Of a stretch of 47,919 bases of DNA, positions 1-9,869 are shown in pieces. The notes beneath the pieces are model-generated. The model was not told the origin of the DNA. It did not search any database and saw only the letters and a program-made list of their open reading frames with translations. The position numbers were made by a program, and so were the translations under genes. Within the stretch, counting starts at the first letter, position 1, and every line of letters begins with the position of its first letter. The DNA comes from Isosphaeraceae bacterium (GTDB lineage Bacteria; Planctomycetota; Planctomycetia; Isosphaerales; Isosphaeraceae), in assembly GCA_025356435.1 (NCBI GenBank), contig JANXSY010000179.1, forward strand, positions 1-47,919. Direction: 5' to 3'.

Positions 1-126
1 GCAATCGAGGCTGGGGATCGTCCGGCATTGGGTTCGCTCGGCGCAATCGAGACAGGGGATCGTCCGGCATTGGGTTCGCTCGGCGCAATCGAGGCTGGGG
101 ATCGTCCGGCATTGGGTTGGTGGGAA
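1..126. repeat. 42-bp tandem repeat, about three copies, cut by the window start
   Basis: Copies start at 1, 43 and 85, each opening GCAATCGAG and containing GGGGATCGTCCGGCATTGGG. Copies 1 and 2 differ only at GGCT versus GACA, and copy 3 diverges after about position 118. The period is a multiple of three, so it stays open in a reading frame (14-residue period), but no convincing gene encloses it. The array probably continues upstream of the window. Confidence 0.9.
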
Positions 127-399
127 CGGACCAGAGTTGGCTTCGTTCGGCGCCAGGAGCACCATGCCTCCGGTGTGTTTGTTTCGTCGAAACGCACGGG
201 GGATACCCTTGTCGGGTGGGTCGATGGGGGTCGGTGTTGACAACCATTCAGCGTTACCATCGCGATTGGGGAGTGGTACGTCCTGGGAATCCGATTGGTC
301 GAACGGCGAAGACGTCCGACGCTCGCCGACCCGGTGCCGTATGATGGGCGAGGACGCGGCTCGACCCCGATCTCGTCAGGAACCCCCGGTCTCCAATCC
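127..399. other. Non-coding stretch upstream of the decarboxylase gene
   Basis: Between the tandem repeat and the first convincing start I see only overlapping low-quality frames with no recognisable motif. The frame of the downstream gene stays open back to about 295, but the added residues are unlike the family and have no ribosome-binding site. Confidence 0.5.
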
Positions 400-1053
400 A
401 TGTCACGAATCCTGCTTGGCGTCACCGGCTCCGTGGCGGCTGTGCGAACGCCGTCCCTCTATCGGGCTTTCCGCGAGGCGGGTCACTCGGTGCGCGTGGT
501 CGCCACTGGGCCTTCGCTCCATTTCTTCGACGCGGCGGAACTCGGCCCGCCCGAGGGGAGTGCCGGCGACGAGTCGATCCCTCCCGGTCCGCTCCTGCGC
601 GACGCCGACGAGTGGCCCGTCGGGGGCTATCAGCGCGGCGACTCGGTGCTGCATATCGAACTGAGGCGATGGGCCGACCTGCTCGTCGTCGCCCCGCTTG
701 ACGCCAACACGCTGGCCAAGTTCGCGCTCGGCTTCTCTGACAACTGCCTGACGTGTGTCTTCCGCGCCTGGAACTTCGCCCGGCCCGTCATCCTCGCTCC
801 GGCGATGAATACGCTGATGTGGGACAGCCCCGTCACGCGCCGGCACCTCGCACAGCTCCTCGCCGATCGAGGCGACGGGAAGGCTCCCGAAGGCTGGACC
901 CTCGCCGATGCCGACGCGATCTTCGCCCGCCACGCACCGGGGATCGTGCTGGTTCCCCCACAGTCGAAGCGGCTGGCTTGCGGCGACATCGGCCTGGGCG
1001 CGATGGCTGAGGTCGTCTCGATCGCCGAGGTCGTCCGGACGATGGTGATGTGA
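400..1053 (+). CDS. coaC: Phosphopantothenoylcysteine decarboxylase, stand-alone eukaryote-like (HAL3/PPCDC) type
   Basis: This 217-residue flavoprotein of the HFCD family is predicted to decarboxylate 4'-phosphopantothenoylcysteine to 4'-phosphopantetheine in coenzyme A synthesis. The order of landmarks is GVTGSVAA (7-14, FMN-binding loop), VLHIELRRWADL with the catalytic-type His85, APLDANTLAK, PAMNTLMW with Asn137, and RLACGDIGLGAMAE with Cys194 on the substrate-closing flap. His, Asn and Cys are the three residues known to matter in plant AtHAL3a and human PPCDC. Most bacteria use a fused CoaBC; here the CoaB synthetase half is absent and the protein ends soon after the flap. The ATG at 400 is chosen because family homology begins there, though its ribosome-binding site is weak. 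Function is strongly supported by motifs; the eukaryote-like affinity is my judgement from remembered family sequences. Confidence 0.88.
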   Translation: MSRILLGVTGSVAAVRTPSLYRAFREAGHSVRVVATGPSLHFFDAAELGPPEGSAGDESIPPGPLLRDADEWPVGGYQRGDSVLHIELRRWADLLVVAPLDANTLAKFALGFSDNCLTCVFRAWNFARPVILAPAMNTLMWDSPVTRRHLAQLLADRGDGKAPEGWTLADADAIFARHAPGIVLVPPQSKRLACGDIGLGAMAEVVSIAEVVRTMVM

Positions 1054-1129
1054 CGACCGCCGAAGGTATCGTATTTGCCGTTACGACCTCCGTGTCACGG
1101 TCAGGATAGTCGGGAACGGAGACAGACCG

Positions 1130-1654
1130 ATGAGAACGTTACTTACACTGACATGCGGGATGGTTCTGGCGACGGCCGGATTCGCCAAGGCCCAGTTGAC
1201 CACGACCGAGGTCACGACGACGACCACGCCCGCTGTGCGTCGGGTGAGTCAGATTTTAGGGTCGAGCGTTCAGCTTCAGGGCAACGTCTACGGCAAGGTC
1301 GAGGATATCGTTCTCGACGACAACGGCAGCATCAGCTATCTGGTCGTCGGCACCGGCAACCAGGTCGTCATGATGCCCTGGCACGCGGGCACGGTCAATT
1401 ACGGCCAGCGGGTCGTCACCTATGACGTGGCACCGCAGGCGCTCCAACCGCTGCTCTTCGAGAGGACCGTCTACCCCAACGTCTCGGACCAGCAGTTCAT
1501 CACGCGGATGGGCCGGGTCTTCCCCGCCCGCCGGGTCATCCGTCAGGACACAATCCGGACCGGCGGGCCAGGCGGCACCGTCGTTGAGGAGACCGACGTG
1601 GTGAAGGTGAAGCCCAACGGCCGGGTCATCATCAAGGAAAAACTCAGAGACTGA
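1130..1654 (+). CDS. Secreted PRC-barrel domain protein
   Basis: The 174-residue product begins with a signal peptide (MRTLL then a hydrophobic run to about residue 21, AKAQ cleavage region), so it should be exported. A Thr-rich linker leads into a PRC-barrel fold at about 38-105: VSQILGSSVQ, a glycine turn with YGKVEDIVLDDNGSI, then a strand ending VVMMPW. PRC-barrels are small beta-barrels used in RNA processing, photosynthetic reaction centres and many envelope proteins of unknown role. The C-terminal third (AGTVNYGQRV onward) is charged and unassigned. A CGGAG site eight bases before the ATG supports the start. It stands alone and is followed by a good terminator. I do not know its function. 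Confidence 0.75.
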   Translation: MRTLLTLTCGMVLATAGFAKAQLTTTEVTTTTTPAVRRVSQILGSSVQLQGNVYGKVEDIVLDDNGSISYLVVGTGNQVVMMPWHAGTVNYGQRVVTYDVAPQALQPLLFERTVYPNVSDQQFITRMGRVFPARRVIRQDTIRTGGPGGTVVEETDVVKVKPNGRVIIKEKLRD

Positions 1655-1692
1655 CCGAGCCCTCAGGGGCGCGTCGGGCTGAGTAATCCGGG

Positions 1693-1735
1693 GACGAGGC
1701 GACGGGATTGATCCATCCTGTCGCGTCGTCTTTTT
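1693..1735 (+). terminator. Rho-independent terminator of the PRC-barrel gene
   Basis: A 16-base stem (1693-1708 with 1715-1730, two mismatches) closes a 6-base loop and runs straight into TTTTT. It lies 38 bases after the stop codon at 1654. Confidence 0.85.
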
Positions 1736-1786
1736 GATTTGCTAGGGACGGCTGAAGATCTTCTATCTACATGGGCGATCAGTCGT

Positions 1787-2455
1787 TCAGGCCGAAAGGG
1801 TTTCCATGTCGTCGAACAACGTCTGGAGCCATTTCTGGCTCTTGCCCCAGTCGTAGAGCTGGCCGGGGACTTTCGTGCGGGCGCTAACCTCGGTGTGGTC
1901 GAGCTGGCGGTGGAAGGTGACGACGAGTTCGGACTCCATCGTCCAGACGTTCGAGGGAATCGAAGCTTCGAGCACGCAGCCGTCTTCAGCCTGGTGGACC
2001 TGCTTCAAGGTCTGGCCGTTGCGGGCAAGCGAGCAGAGGGCGGCCACGAGCACCCGCGCCACGGGATGCGGAAGGACCGCGGTCCGTTCCTTGCCAGTGT
2101 GGAAGCCGATGCGGTCGAGGATCGGGGTCGCGAGCGTCATCACCTTGCTGTAGGGCAGGGCAGGTCCACCGATGGCCGCCATCGCCTTCTCGTACCAGCC
2201 GACGATCTCCTCGGCGGTGACGCCCTTCTTGGCCTCGGCCGTGGCGCGGGCGATCCGCTCGCGAACGTCGCGGAACTGGAGGAGGGTCGCGTAGTCGACC
2301 TCCCCATCCCAATCAGGGTCGGGGACGTCGGCCGCGAGGTCAACAGGCGGGATGGCTGTGTTGGGCGTGCTGGGCGCTTCGGGTACTTCGATCCGAGAGC
2401 CGCAGTGCGAGCAGTATTTCCCCGTTGCCTTCTCGCCGCAGTTGGAGCAATACAC
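1787..2455 (-). CDS. Zinc-ribbon protein with uncharacterised C-terminal domain
   Basis: The 222-residue protein opens with a double-CxxC zinc ribbon (VYCSNCGEK then KYCSHCGSR), followed by a Pro-rich linker and a domain of about 150 residues that I do not recognise (helical 60-110; WTMESELVVTFHRQL near 190). The frame is open further upstream, but the GTG at 2455 has GGAGG eight bases ahead and places the ribbon at the very N-terminus, as is usual for such proteins. It also clears the stop of the upstream membrane gene by 31 bases, so the two are probably co-transcribed. No signal peptide is seen, so it is likely cytoplasmic. A role in sensing or scaffolding for the membrane partner is only a guess. 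Confidence 0.65.
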   Translation of the reverse strand: MYCSNCGEKATGKYCSHCGSRIEVPEAPSTPNTAIPPVDLAADVPDPDWDGEVDYATLLQFRDVRERIARATAEAKKGVTAEEIVGWYEKAMAAIGGPALPYSKVMTLATPILDRIGFHTGKERTAVLPHPVARVLVAALCSLARNGQTLKQVHQAEDGCVLEASIPSNVWTMESELVVTFHRQLDHTEVSARTKVPGQLYDWGKSQKWLQTLFDDMETLSA

Positions 2456-2486
2456 GAGACCGCCCTCCGTAACGATCGACCCGGGT

Positions 2487-3188
2487 TTACCCTGTGCCGT
2501 CTTCGCGACCCACCATGTATTCGGCCGCTCCCTCGGTGGTGCGGCGAATCTCATGAATGAGGAGGAGATAGAGCCCGAAGAGGATCAAGCCGCCAACGGC
2601 GAGCATTAACGCGACGAGCACCGTCGCCGCGCCGAAGATTCCGGAGGAATGGCCGAGCGCCGCGACGAGATAGACGACCATCAGCCCGACACTGCCGACC
2701 TGGAGCATCCGGGTCCGCGCCATGAGCCGGGTCGAGCCGAGAAACAAGGCGAGTCGGCGAAGGAAACGGACGAAGAAGAGGTATCCGGCGATCGTGAAGA
2801 CGGGGCTCGTCCCGGCAAATTCGGCGACAGCCGTCCCGAGTTCCGCCGACTGACCGACGACGTTCAGGGCCAGGCCGATCCCGCTGCACGCCACCGCCAT
2901 CAGGATCATCGGTGTCGCCCCCGAGGTCGCCGGGATCGACAAGCAGTAGACCTTCCCCGTGATCGCGAGAACGTTTGAGAGCACCCAGAGCCCGAGCAGG
3001 ACCATCACCGCCGTCGGGTGGTCGCGACTGATGGCCGAGATCATCGCCGACGGATCTCGCCCCGGCCGGAGGAACGCGACCGCGACTGCGATTGCCGCAA
3101 CCGCATTGAGGATCACCACGACCAGCCCCAGGAACACCAGGCGCAGTCCGGTCCCGACGCGACGCAATTCTTCAGACACCGGACCCAT
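2487..3188 (-). CDS. Polytopic membrane protein of unknown function
   Basis: The 233-residue product has about six hydrophobic segments. Clear examples are LVFLGLVVVILNAVAAIAVA (17-36), MVLLGLWVLSNVLAITG (62-78), MILMAVACSGIGLALNVVG (94-112), a segment near 130-148, LMVVYLVAALGHSSGIFG (169-186) and LVALMLAVGGLILFGLYLLL (191-210). No catalytic or transport motif is visible. A strong AGGAG site five bases before the ATG fixes the start. It is the first gene of a likely two-gene unit with the zinc-ribbon gene. I do not recognise the family. Confidence 0.7.
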   Translation of the reverse strand: MGPVSEELRRVGTGLRLVFLGLVVVILNAVAAIAVAVAFLRPGRDPSAMISAISRDHPTAVMVLLGLWVLSNVLAITGKVYCLSIPATSGATPMILMAVACSGIGLALNVVGQSAELGTAVAEFAGTSPVFTIAGYLFFVRFLRRLALFLGSTRLMARTRMLQVGSVGLMVVYLVAALGHSSGIFGAATVLVALMLAVGGLILFGLYLLLIHEIRRTTEGAAEYMVGREDGTG

Positions 3189-3329
3189 CGGCTCTCCTGA
3201 TCGACCGGAGTTCCCACCCGTTGAGGGAGGAATATCTCCCCTGCTACGCAGGATACGACGGCCGGAGCCACTTTCCTAGGGCAGTCGTCACACACGCCGT
3301 CCCGGGACGCCTTCGAGGCCGTCAATCCC

Positions 3330-4574
3330 TCAATAATGAGTCAGGGCCAGCCATGCGACCCCGACGAGAGTCGTCAAGATCGTCAAAGGCACGCCGACCT
3401 TGAGGTATTCGACGAACCCCAACGTGGTCCCCGATCGGCGTGCGCCCTCGACGACAATCAGGTTGGCGACCGAGCCCAACACGGTGAGGTTTCCGGCGAG
3501 CGTGCTCGACATCGCCAGAGCCAGCCATGCCTGCTCCCGGTGACTCTCGGCCATCGCCGCCATCAGGGGTTTGAACAGCAGGACCGCCGGCACGTTCGAG
3601 ACGAGGTTCGACAGGACCGCCGAGAGTCCGCTGACCATCACGACCGGCGAATCCAAGAGCCTATGCCAGTGCTCGATCCCCCAGGTGTGCACGACCGTCA
3701 TCTCGAAGGCATGCACCACCACAAACAGGCCGGCGAACATGACCAGGAGCGTCCAGTCTATCGAGCCGTACACCTTTTCGGGCCGGACGCGGTCAAGCAG
3801 CAACACCCCCGCCGCGCCCAGGGCCACCATGGCAATCGGGAACCCCGCGAAGAAGAGGCCGACCGTCAACAATGTCACCGCGACGCTCTTGATCAGCAAC
3901 ATGCGATGGACGCGAGGGGCCTTAGCGTCTTCGACCACCCTCGTTTCAGGCTCGCTGAGCGCCTTGCGATAGACGATCGAGATGACCAGGTAGGTGAGCA
4001 CCAGCCCGATCGCCGCGACGGGGGCGAGCCTCGCGGAGAATCGAAGATAAGAGATGTGCGACAGCGATCCGATGATGATATTTTGCGGGTTGCCCGTGAT
4101 CGCGGCCACCGAACCGACGTTTGACGCCGTCGCTAGCCCGACCAGATACGGGATTGGGGGTCGTTTCAATCGCCGGGTCAGGTCAAGGATCAGCGGCGTG
4201 AGCGCGACGCAGACCACGTCATTGACCAGGAAAGCCGACAGCACGCCGGACAGGCCGATCGTCACCGCGAGCAGCGGCTTGGGCGCGGCGAACCGCGAGG
4301 CGATCCGCTCCGTCGCCACGGCGAAGAAGCCCGAGAGGCGGAGATAGGACACGACGACCATCATCCCGAACAACAAGATGAGGGTCTCGTAGTCGACCGC
4401 CTTCGCCGCGTCGTGCAGGCTGATCGTACCGAAGGCGAGCATCGCCGCGGCACCGACGAGCGCGATGCCCGCGCGGTCGATCCTCAGTCCGGGAATCTTA
4501 CCGACAGCCAGCGCCAGGTAGGTTAGACCGAAGACTATCGAGACCAGGGGAATGGGAGGCAGTTGCGCGGTCAC
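3330..4574 (-). CDS. ArsB/NhaD-like anion permease (ion transporter superfamily)
   Basis: The 414-residue membrane protein has the two-repeat layout of the citrate/arsenite/DASS permeases, with about ten transmembrane helices. Repeat 1 carries FLVNDVVCVALTPLILDL, the ArsB-type conserved helix, followed by SNVGSVAAITGNPQNIIIGS, a typical substrate/cation re-entrant region. Repeat 2 carries LSNLVSNVPAVLLFKPLM and AGNLTVLGSVANLIV. The paired N-x-V and G-N-P/S-x-A-N motifs are the hallmark. The substrate could be arsenite, a dicarboxylate, sulfate or Na+/H+; the sequence alone does not decide. The start is a GTG with a weak ribosome-binding site. The MFS gene ends 24 bases upstream on the same strand, so an operon is likely. 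Confidence 0.82.
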   Translation of the reverse strand: MTAQLPPIPLVSIVFGLTYLALAVGKIPGLRIDRAGIALVGAAAMLAFGTISLHDAAKAVDYETLILLFGMMVVVSYLRLSGFFAVATERIASRFAAPKPLLAVTIGLSGVLSAFLVNDVVCVALTPLILDLTRRLKRPPIPYLVGLATASNVGSVAAITGNPQNIIIGSLSHISYLRFSARLAPVAAIGLVLTYLVISIVYRKALSEPETRVVEDAKAPRVHRMLLIKSVAVTLLTVGLFFAGFPIAMVALGAAGVLLLDRVRPEKVYGSIDWTLLVMFAGLFVVVHAFEMTVVHTWGIEHWHRLLDSPVVMVSGLSAVLSNLVSNVPAVLLFKPLMAAMAESHREQAWLALAMSSTLAGNLTVLGSVANLIVVEGARRSGTTLGFVEYLKVGVPLTILTTLVGVAWLALTHY

Positions 4575-4598
4575 GGTCGTGGTATCCGGGGGTTGGGA

Positions 4599-5855
4599 TC
4601 AGGGGGTTGTCGAGAGGTCAGAGGTCAGCGGCATTGGGTCTACAGTTCCGCCTTCGAGAACCTCGCGGTGCGTCTTCAGCGTCTCCGGAACGAACACGAC
4701 AACGATGGCCGTCGCCACAAGGCCGACGCCCGCGAGGCCCCAGAACAGCCCCCGGTAGCCGACCGCCTCGACGACGAACCCCGCCACCGCTGGGCCGATC
4801 GCCGAGCCGAGAACCAGGCAAGAGCCGACGATCACCTGCGCCTCGCCCGATCGCCTCGGGTCGGCGAGACGGTCTGTGACCCATGCTGCCGCGAGCACGG
4901 CGAACAGGCCATTTCCCAGGCCGTCGAGCGCCTGATTGGCGACGATCAGCCACGGACTTCCGATCATCGCCACGAGGGCCAGCCGGATCGTCATGACCGT
5001 CCATCCGAGGACGAGCAGGGGCTTGCGACCCCAGCGGTCGGCCAGGCGACCGGCGGGCCGGACGACGATCATCCAGGCCACCATGCTGACGGCGAACGCA
5101 TAGGACAGCATCCGAGCAGGGGCGTGGAGGTCACGCTGGAGATAGAGGCCGAGGTAGACGCCGCCCGGTGCGTTGGCCGCGTGATAGAGCACCATCGCCA
5201 CCGCGAACGTCCAGAGGCCGAGGTCGCGGGAGATCCGCCGTTTGCCCGGCTCGTCGACCGTCCCGACTCGACCAAGCGGCTTCGAGGACTCCACACCTTT
5301 GCGCTCGCGGATTAGCAACGAGGCGACGACGGCGAGACACTGGACTGCGAAGAGTGGCAGGAGGATCGACTTGATGCCGCCTGCATTCTCAGCCATCCAC
5401 CCCCCGAACAAGGTCATCAGGACGATCCCGATCGGCTTCCATGACCGGAGCGAGCCAAGGGCCTCGCCCACCTTTCCCTCCGGAGCCACGGCGGCCGCCT
5501 CAGCCCCCGCCAGGCTTTCGACGATCGATCGGCCGATGCCATTCTCGGCGAAGAAGAGGACGGTGATCCCGATCCAGACCAACCCATGAGCGTCTCGGAG
5601 GAACCACGTCGAAGCGGCCACCACGACGAGTGAGGCGACCAGGAACGGCTTCCGCCGGCCCAGTCGGTCGGACCATAACCCCACCGGGAATTGCGCCAGT
5701 CCCGCCACGGCGGCGAGCATCGAGAGGATGCCGATCGCCCGATCAGAAAGGCCCTCTTGACCGAGGTAGGCCGGCAAATAGGGGAGCGTGAAGCCGATGC
5801 CCGCCATCCCGAGGAAGTACGAGCCGTGGAGGCCGATCCGGTCGCGTAAGTCCAT
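4599..5855 (-). CDS. Major facilitator superfamily transporter
   Basis: The 418-residue protein has about twelve transmembrane helices and two copies of MFS motif A: GLWSDRLGRRKPFL in the loop after helix 2 (about 59-72) and GRLADRWGRKPLLVLG in the second half. The N-terminal half also carries GIGFTLPYLPAYL, common in drug/sugar-efflux-like MFS proteins. Such carriers couple transport of a small solute to a proton or other gradient in the cytoplasmic membrane. The substrate cannot be read from sequence. AAGGA lies eight bases before the ATG. It is upstream of, and probably co-transcribed with, the ArsB-like permease. Confidence 0.85.
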   Translation of the reverse strand: MDLRDRIGLHGSYFLGMAGIGFTLPYLPAYLGQEGLSDRAIGILSMLAAVAGLAQFPVGLWSDRLGRRKPFLVASLVVVAASTWFLRDAHGLVWIGITVLFFAENGIGRSIVESLAGAEAAAVAPEGKVGEALGSLRSWKPIGIVLMTLFGGWMAENAGGIKSILLPLFAVQCLAVVASLLIRERKGVESSKPLGRVGTVDEPGKRRISRDLGLWTFAVAMVLYHAANAPGGVYLGLYLQRDLHAPARMLSYAFAVSMVAWMIVVRPAGRLADRWGRKPLLVLGWTVMTIRLALVAMIGSPWLIVANQALDGLGNGLFAVLAAAWVTDRLADPRRSGEAQVIVGSCLVLGSAIGPAVAGFVVEAVGYRGLFWGLAGVGLVATAIVVVFVPETLKTHREVLEGGTVDPMPLTSDLSTTP

Positions 5856-5882
5856 CTGGACGATCCTTGCATTAAGAAATTC

Positions 5883-5912
5883 GCCCTCAGCCCGGGCAGT
5901 CAGGCTGAGGGC
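5883..5912 (-). terminator. Hairpin after the charged secreted-protein gene
   Basis: A perfect 10-bp stem (GCCCTCAGCC with GGCTGAGGGC) with a 10-base loop lies 15 bases past the stop at 5928 and before the MFS gene start. On the minus strand it is followed by GAATTTCTT, a poor T-run, so termination may be partial and allow read-through into the transporter pair. Confidence 0.55.
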
Positions 5913-5927
5913 ACGGAGCTAGGGAAG

Positions 5928-6695
5928 TCAGTTGATCGGCGGCGGGATCGCGTCACGAGCTTCAGGACGGTCGTGCTTCGCCTTGGCCTCAGGATGATCA
6001 CGCTTGCCCTTCGGCGGCTCGGGCCGGTCTCGCTTCTCTTTCGGCTCGGGCTTCTCTTCAGAGGCCTTGGCGAGATGCTCGGGGACGTGCGTCAGCGCCT
6101 CAGCGGCCCTGGCCAGCTCTCCAGCCCGGTCGCGACGACCGGCGACGGCGTCGCGTTGCGCGGCGTTGTAGAGGTCTTTCGAGGTGGTGAAGTAGAACTT
6201 CGTGTCGGGATCGTTGCGGTCTCGAAGCTCGGAGATCCGGTCGTGGGCATGCTTCAAGTCTCGCAGGTTCCGCTCGTCTTCGCCCTCGGGGCCGCCGGCG
6301 TCAGGGGGCGGGGGGAGGTCATTGTCAGGATCGAACGAGGCGGCGTTGCGAGCGTGGTCGACGGCTCGGGCCAGGTCGTGTGCCGCAAGGCCAAGCTCGT
6401 GAGACTTTCGCTCATCGCCTCCCTCAGAGGCCTCGACGGCTTCGCGGTAATACTTGACGGAGCGCTCGGTCCATTCCTTGAGACGATCCTCGGAACGGCC
6501 CGGTGTCCGGGCGCCGGCCTGGAGGTGGCGGAGCAGGTCGTAAGTCTTCTTCAGCTCGCCGCCCGGCTTGTGGCCTTCCTTCTGTTTCGCTTTGTGATGG
6601 GGCGGCGGGTCGTCCCGAGGACCAGGCGAGATTGCGGCGAGAGCGAGACTCATGAGGCTCGACGCCCCGAGCACGAAAACCTTGGAAATCAACAT
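5928..6695 (-). CDS. Secreted, charged helical protein with C-terminal DRPE/DHPE repeats
   Basis: The 255-residue product starts with a signal peptide (MLISKVFVLGASSLMSLALA) and a His/Pro segment (PPPHHKAKQ). Two helical, Lys/Arg/Glu/Asp-rich halves follow, each suggestive of a small helical repeat unit (about 50-120 and 135-205). The C-terminal 50 residues are low-complexity Lys/Arg/Asp/Pro with repeated RDRPEP, RDHPEA and HDRPEA units. AAGGAG eight bases before the ATG at 6695 fixes the start; the frame runs open far upstream but without signal. It is transcribed divergently from the sensor kinase at 7059 and could be its target or an accessory periplasmic protein, by analogy with periplasmic partners of envelope-stress kinases. 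That link is inference. I do not recognise the family. Confidence 0.7.
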   Translation of the reverse strand: MLISKVFVLGASSLMSLALAAISPGPRDDPPPHHKAKQKEGHKPGGELKKTYDLLRHLQAGARTPGRSEDRLKEWTERSVKYYREAVEASEGGDERKSHELGLAAHDLARAVDHARNAASFDPDNDLPPPPDAGGPEGEDERNLRDLKHAHDRISELRDRNDPDTKFYFTTSKDLYNAAQRDAVAGRRDRAGELARAAEALTHVPEHLAKASEEKPEPKEKRDRPEPPKGKRDHPEAKAKHDRPEARDAIPPPIN

Positions 6696-7058
6696 GTTCA
6701 AGACTCCTTGTGACAGGATCGGGATCGTCTCGACGCGGCGGATCTTGTCGCGTCGGGAGGATGCCAATGCACGAGTCGTACCGCCGTGAAAATCGCAGGA
6801 AAACCCCTGTTTCTCGCCGAATCTGGCCTCGATAGACCTCCCGACTGGGCGGAATCCCCCCCACCCGCCGGGGGCTTTCCGCCCGAAGTTTTGACGGCTT
6901 CCCATTGCGTCCCGATCGATCCCCTCGAACGGGACGGGCTGCCAAAGCCTGCGCCTCGTGGACATGTTCGGGTATCTTGCAAGGAGCAGAAACGCTCCGG
7001 CCCGACGCTTGCTCTCTACGATCGGGCGGATCGATCTTGGCGAAGGGGGCGGGGGCCA
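6696..7058. promoter_or_regulatory. Divergent intergenic region between secreted protein and sensor kinase
   Basis: About 360 bases separate the two divergent starts. The kinase frame stays open through much of it, but no family homology or ribosome-binding site supports an earlier start. It must hold the promoters for both directions. I looked for a sigma-54 GG-N10-GC element, expected if the adjacent NtrC-type regulator acts here, and did not find a convincing one. Confidence 0.4.
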
Positions 7059-8461
7059 ATGCGAGTACCGGTGAAGGTTCAGGTTGGGGCGGTCGTCGTC
7101 CTGTTCGTGGCCGCCCTGGCAGCCCTCTGGGCGACGAGCGCATCGGTATTGGCCCGCGAGCGGCGGAGGGTCTCGGCCGGTGCCGTGTTGGCGCGCGCGG
7201 GACAGAGGATCGCGGAGCGGGGCAGGGGCCTGCTGGCGACTTCGCCCCACGAGTTTTCCGTGCTCAACCCCGGCGATTGGGATGACCTCGATCGTCGGCT
7301 CGGCGAGGAGACGGCCCACGCGCTCGCGCCGTTCGACGGGGTCGAGGGAGGCTACTTCCTCCGCGATCACAAACGGTTCCTCGGGGCCGCATTCCCGACC
7401 AGTCCCGATCAGCGCGCCTCTTCGAACGATCGCAGTCGCCGAGGCGCGGACGGGCCGCCCCCTCGCGAGGCCGACCTGATCGAGATCCAGGCGGATGCCG
7501 CGATCCGCCTGGATCGCGAGCTGCTGGTCGTCGAGGTCGTGCCCCCGAGCACGGTGGCCATTCGCACCGCGCCGATCGTGATCGACGGCCGCGCGGTGGC
7601 TGCAACCTGGACCATGACCCGGCTCGTCGACCCGTTGTTTCTCGACCGCTCAATGCGTGGCTACCAGCTCTCGGCCGTGCTGGCCCTGGGCGGCGTTGCC
7701 CTGGCGATGGGATTGGCGCTCGGCCTCTCGCGGACTGTCAGTCGACAAGCCGTCGAGCGCGATCGGCTTCAGGGCGAACTGCGTCGATCCGAACGACTGG
7801 CCGCGCTGGGCAAGCTGCTCGCGGGCGTCGCCCATGAGGTGCGAAACCCCCTCGCCGGGATCAGGTCGACGGTCCAGCTCTGGCAGCGTGGGATCGGTCC
7901 CGACGCCGAGTCGTTCACCGACCTCTTTTCGGAGGTCGACCGCCTTGACGGGATCGTGGGGCGGCTGCTCCACTTCTCGCGTGCTGACGCCCAGGATCTC
8001 GCCCTCGGCGATGTGAATGCCGTGGTGGCCGAGTGTGCCCGCCTCGCCCGAGGGCCGGCCGAGTCTCAAGGGGTGAGCGTCGTCGTCGAATTGGCCTTCT
8101 CGCTGCCACCGGTCGCGATCGCCCCACCCGCGCTGGTGCAGGTCTTCCGCAACCTGACCACGAACGCCTTGCACGCCATGCCCGGGGGAGGCGTGCTCCG
8201 GCTGACGACCATCGTCGACCCGGTGCGTAAAACCGTCGACGTGAGCGTCGCTGACACAGGGCCTGGACTCGACGGAGAGACGATTTCGCACCTCTTTGAG
8301 CCGTTCTACACGACCAAGGCTGGCGGTACGGGCCTCGGCCTGGCGATCGCCCGCGAGATCGCCCTGGCCCACCGAGGCGACCTCAGGGCCACCAACCGGA
8401 CCGATCGAACTGGCGCTGTCTTCACGCTCAGCCTGCCCGTCGCGAGCCAAGGGAAAGTCCA

Positions 8462-8465
<4 letters not shown>
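7059..8465 (+). CDS. Membrane sensor histidine kinase, NtrB/ZraS-like
   Basis: The 468-residue kinase has transmembrane helix 1 at about 8-30, a periplasmic sensor of about 170 residues, and helix 2 at about 203-223. Next come a HisKA dimerisation domain with H-box GVAHEVRNPLAG (phosphoacceptor His259), N-box NLTTNALHAM (about 365-374), G1 box DTGPGLD, F-box FEPFYTTK and G2 box GGTGLGLAIA. It should autophosphorylate on His259 and pass phosphate to Asp56 of the regulator encoded next. The stop overlaps the regulator's start in ATGA (4 bp), so translation is coupled. The ATG at 7059 follows a purine-rich GGGGGCGGGGGCC and starts just before helix 1. The signal sensed is unknown. Confidence 0.92.
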
Positions 8466-9856
<1,391 letters not shown>

Positions 9857-9869
9857 GGGCGTCGAACCT

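Noticed and set aside
1..126. CRISPR array
   Set aside because: Copies are contiguous with no spacers; this is a plain tandem repeat.
5928..7370. 480-codon version of the secreted charged protein gene
   Set aside because: The first 225 codons run through the divergent promoter region and into the kinase gene; a signal peptide with AAGGAG marks the true start at 6695.
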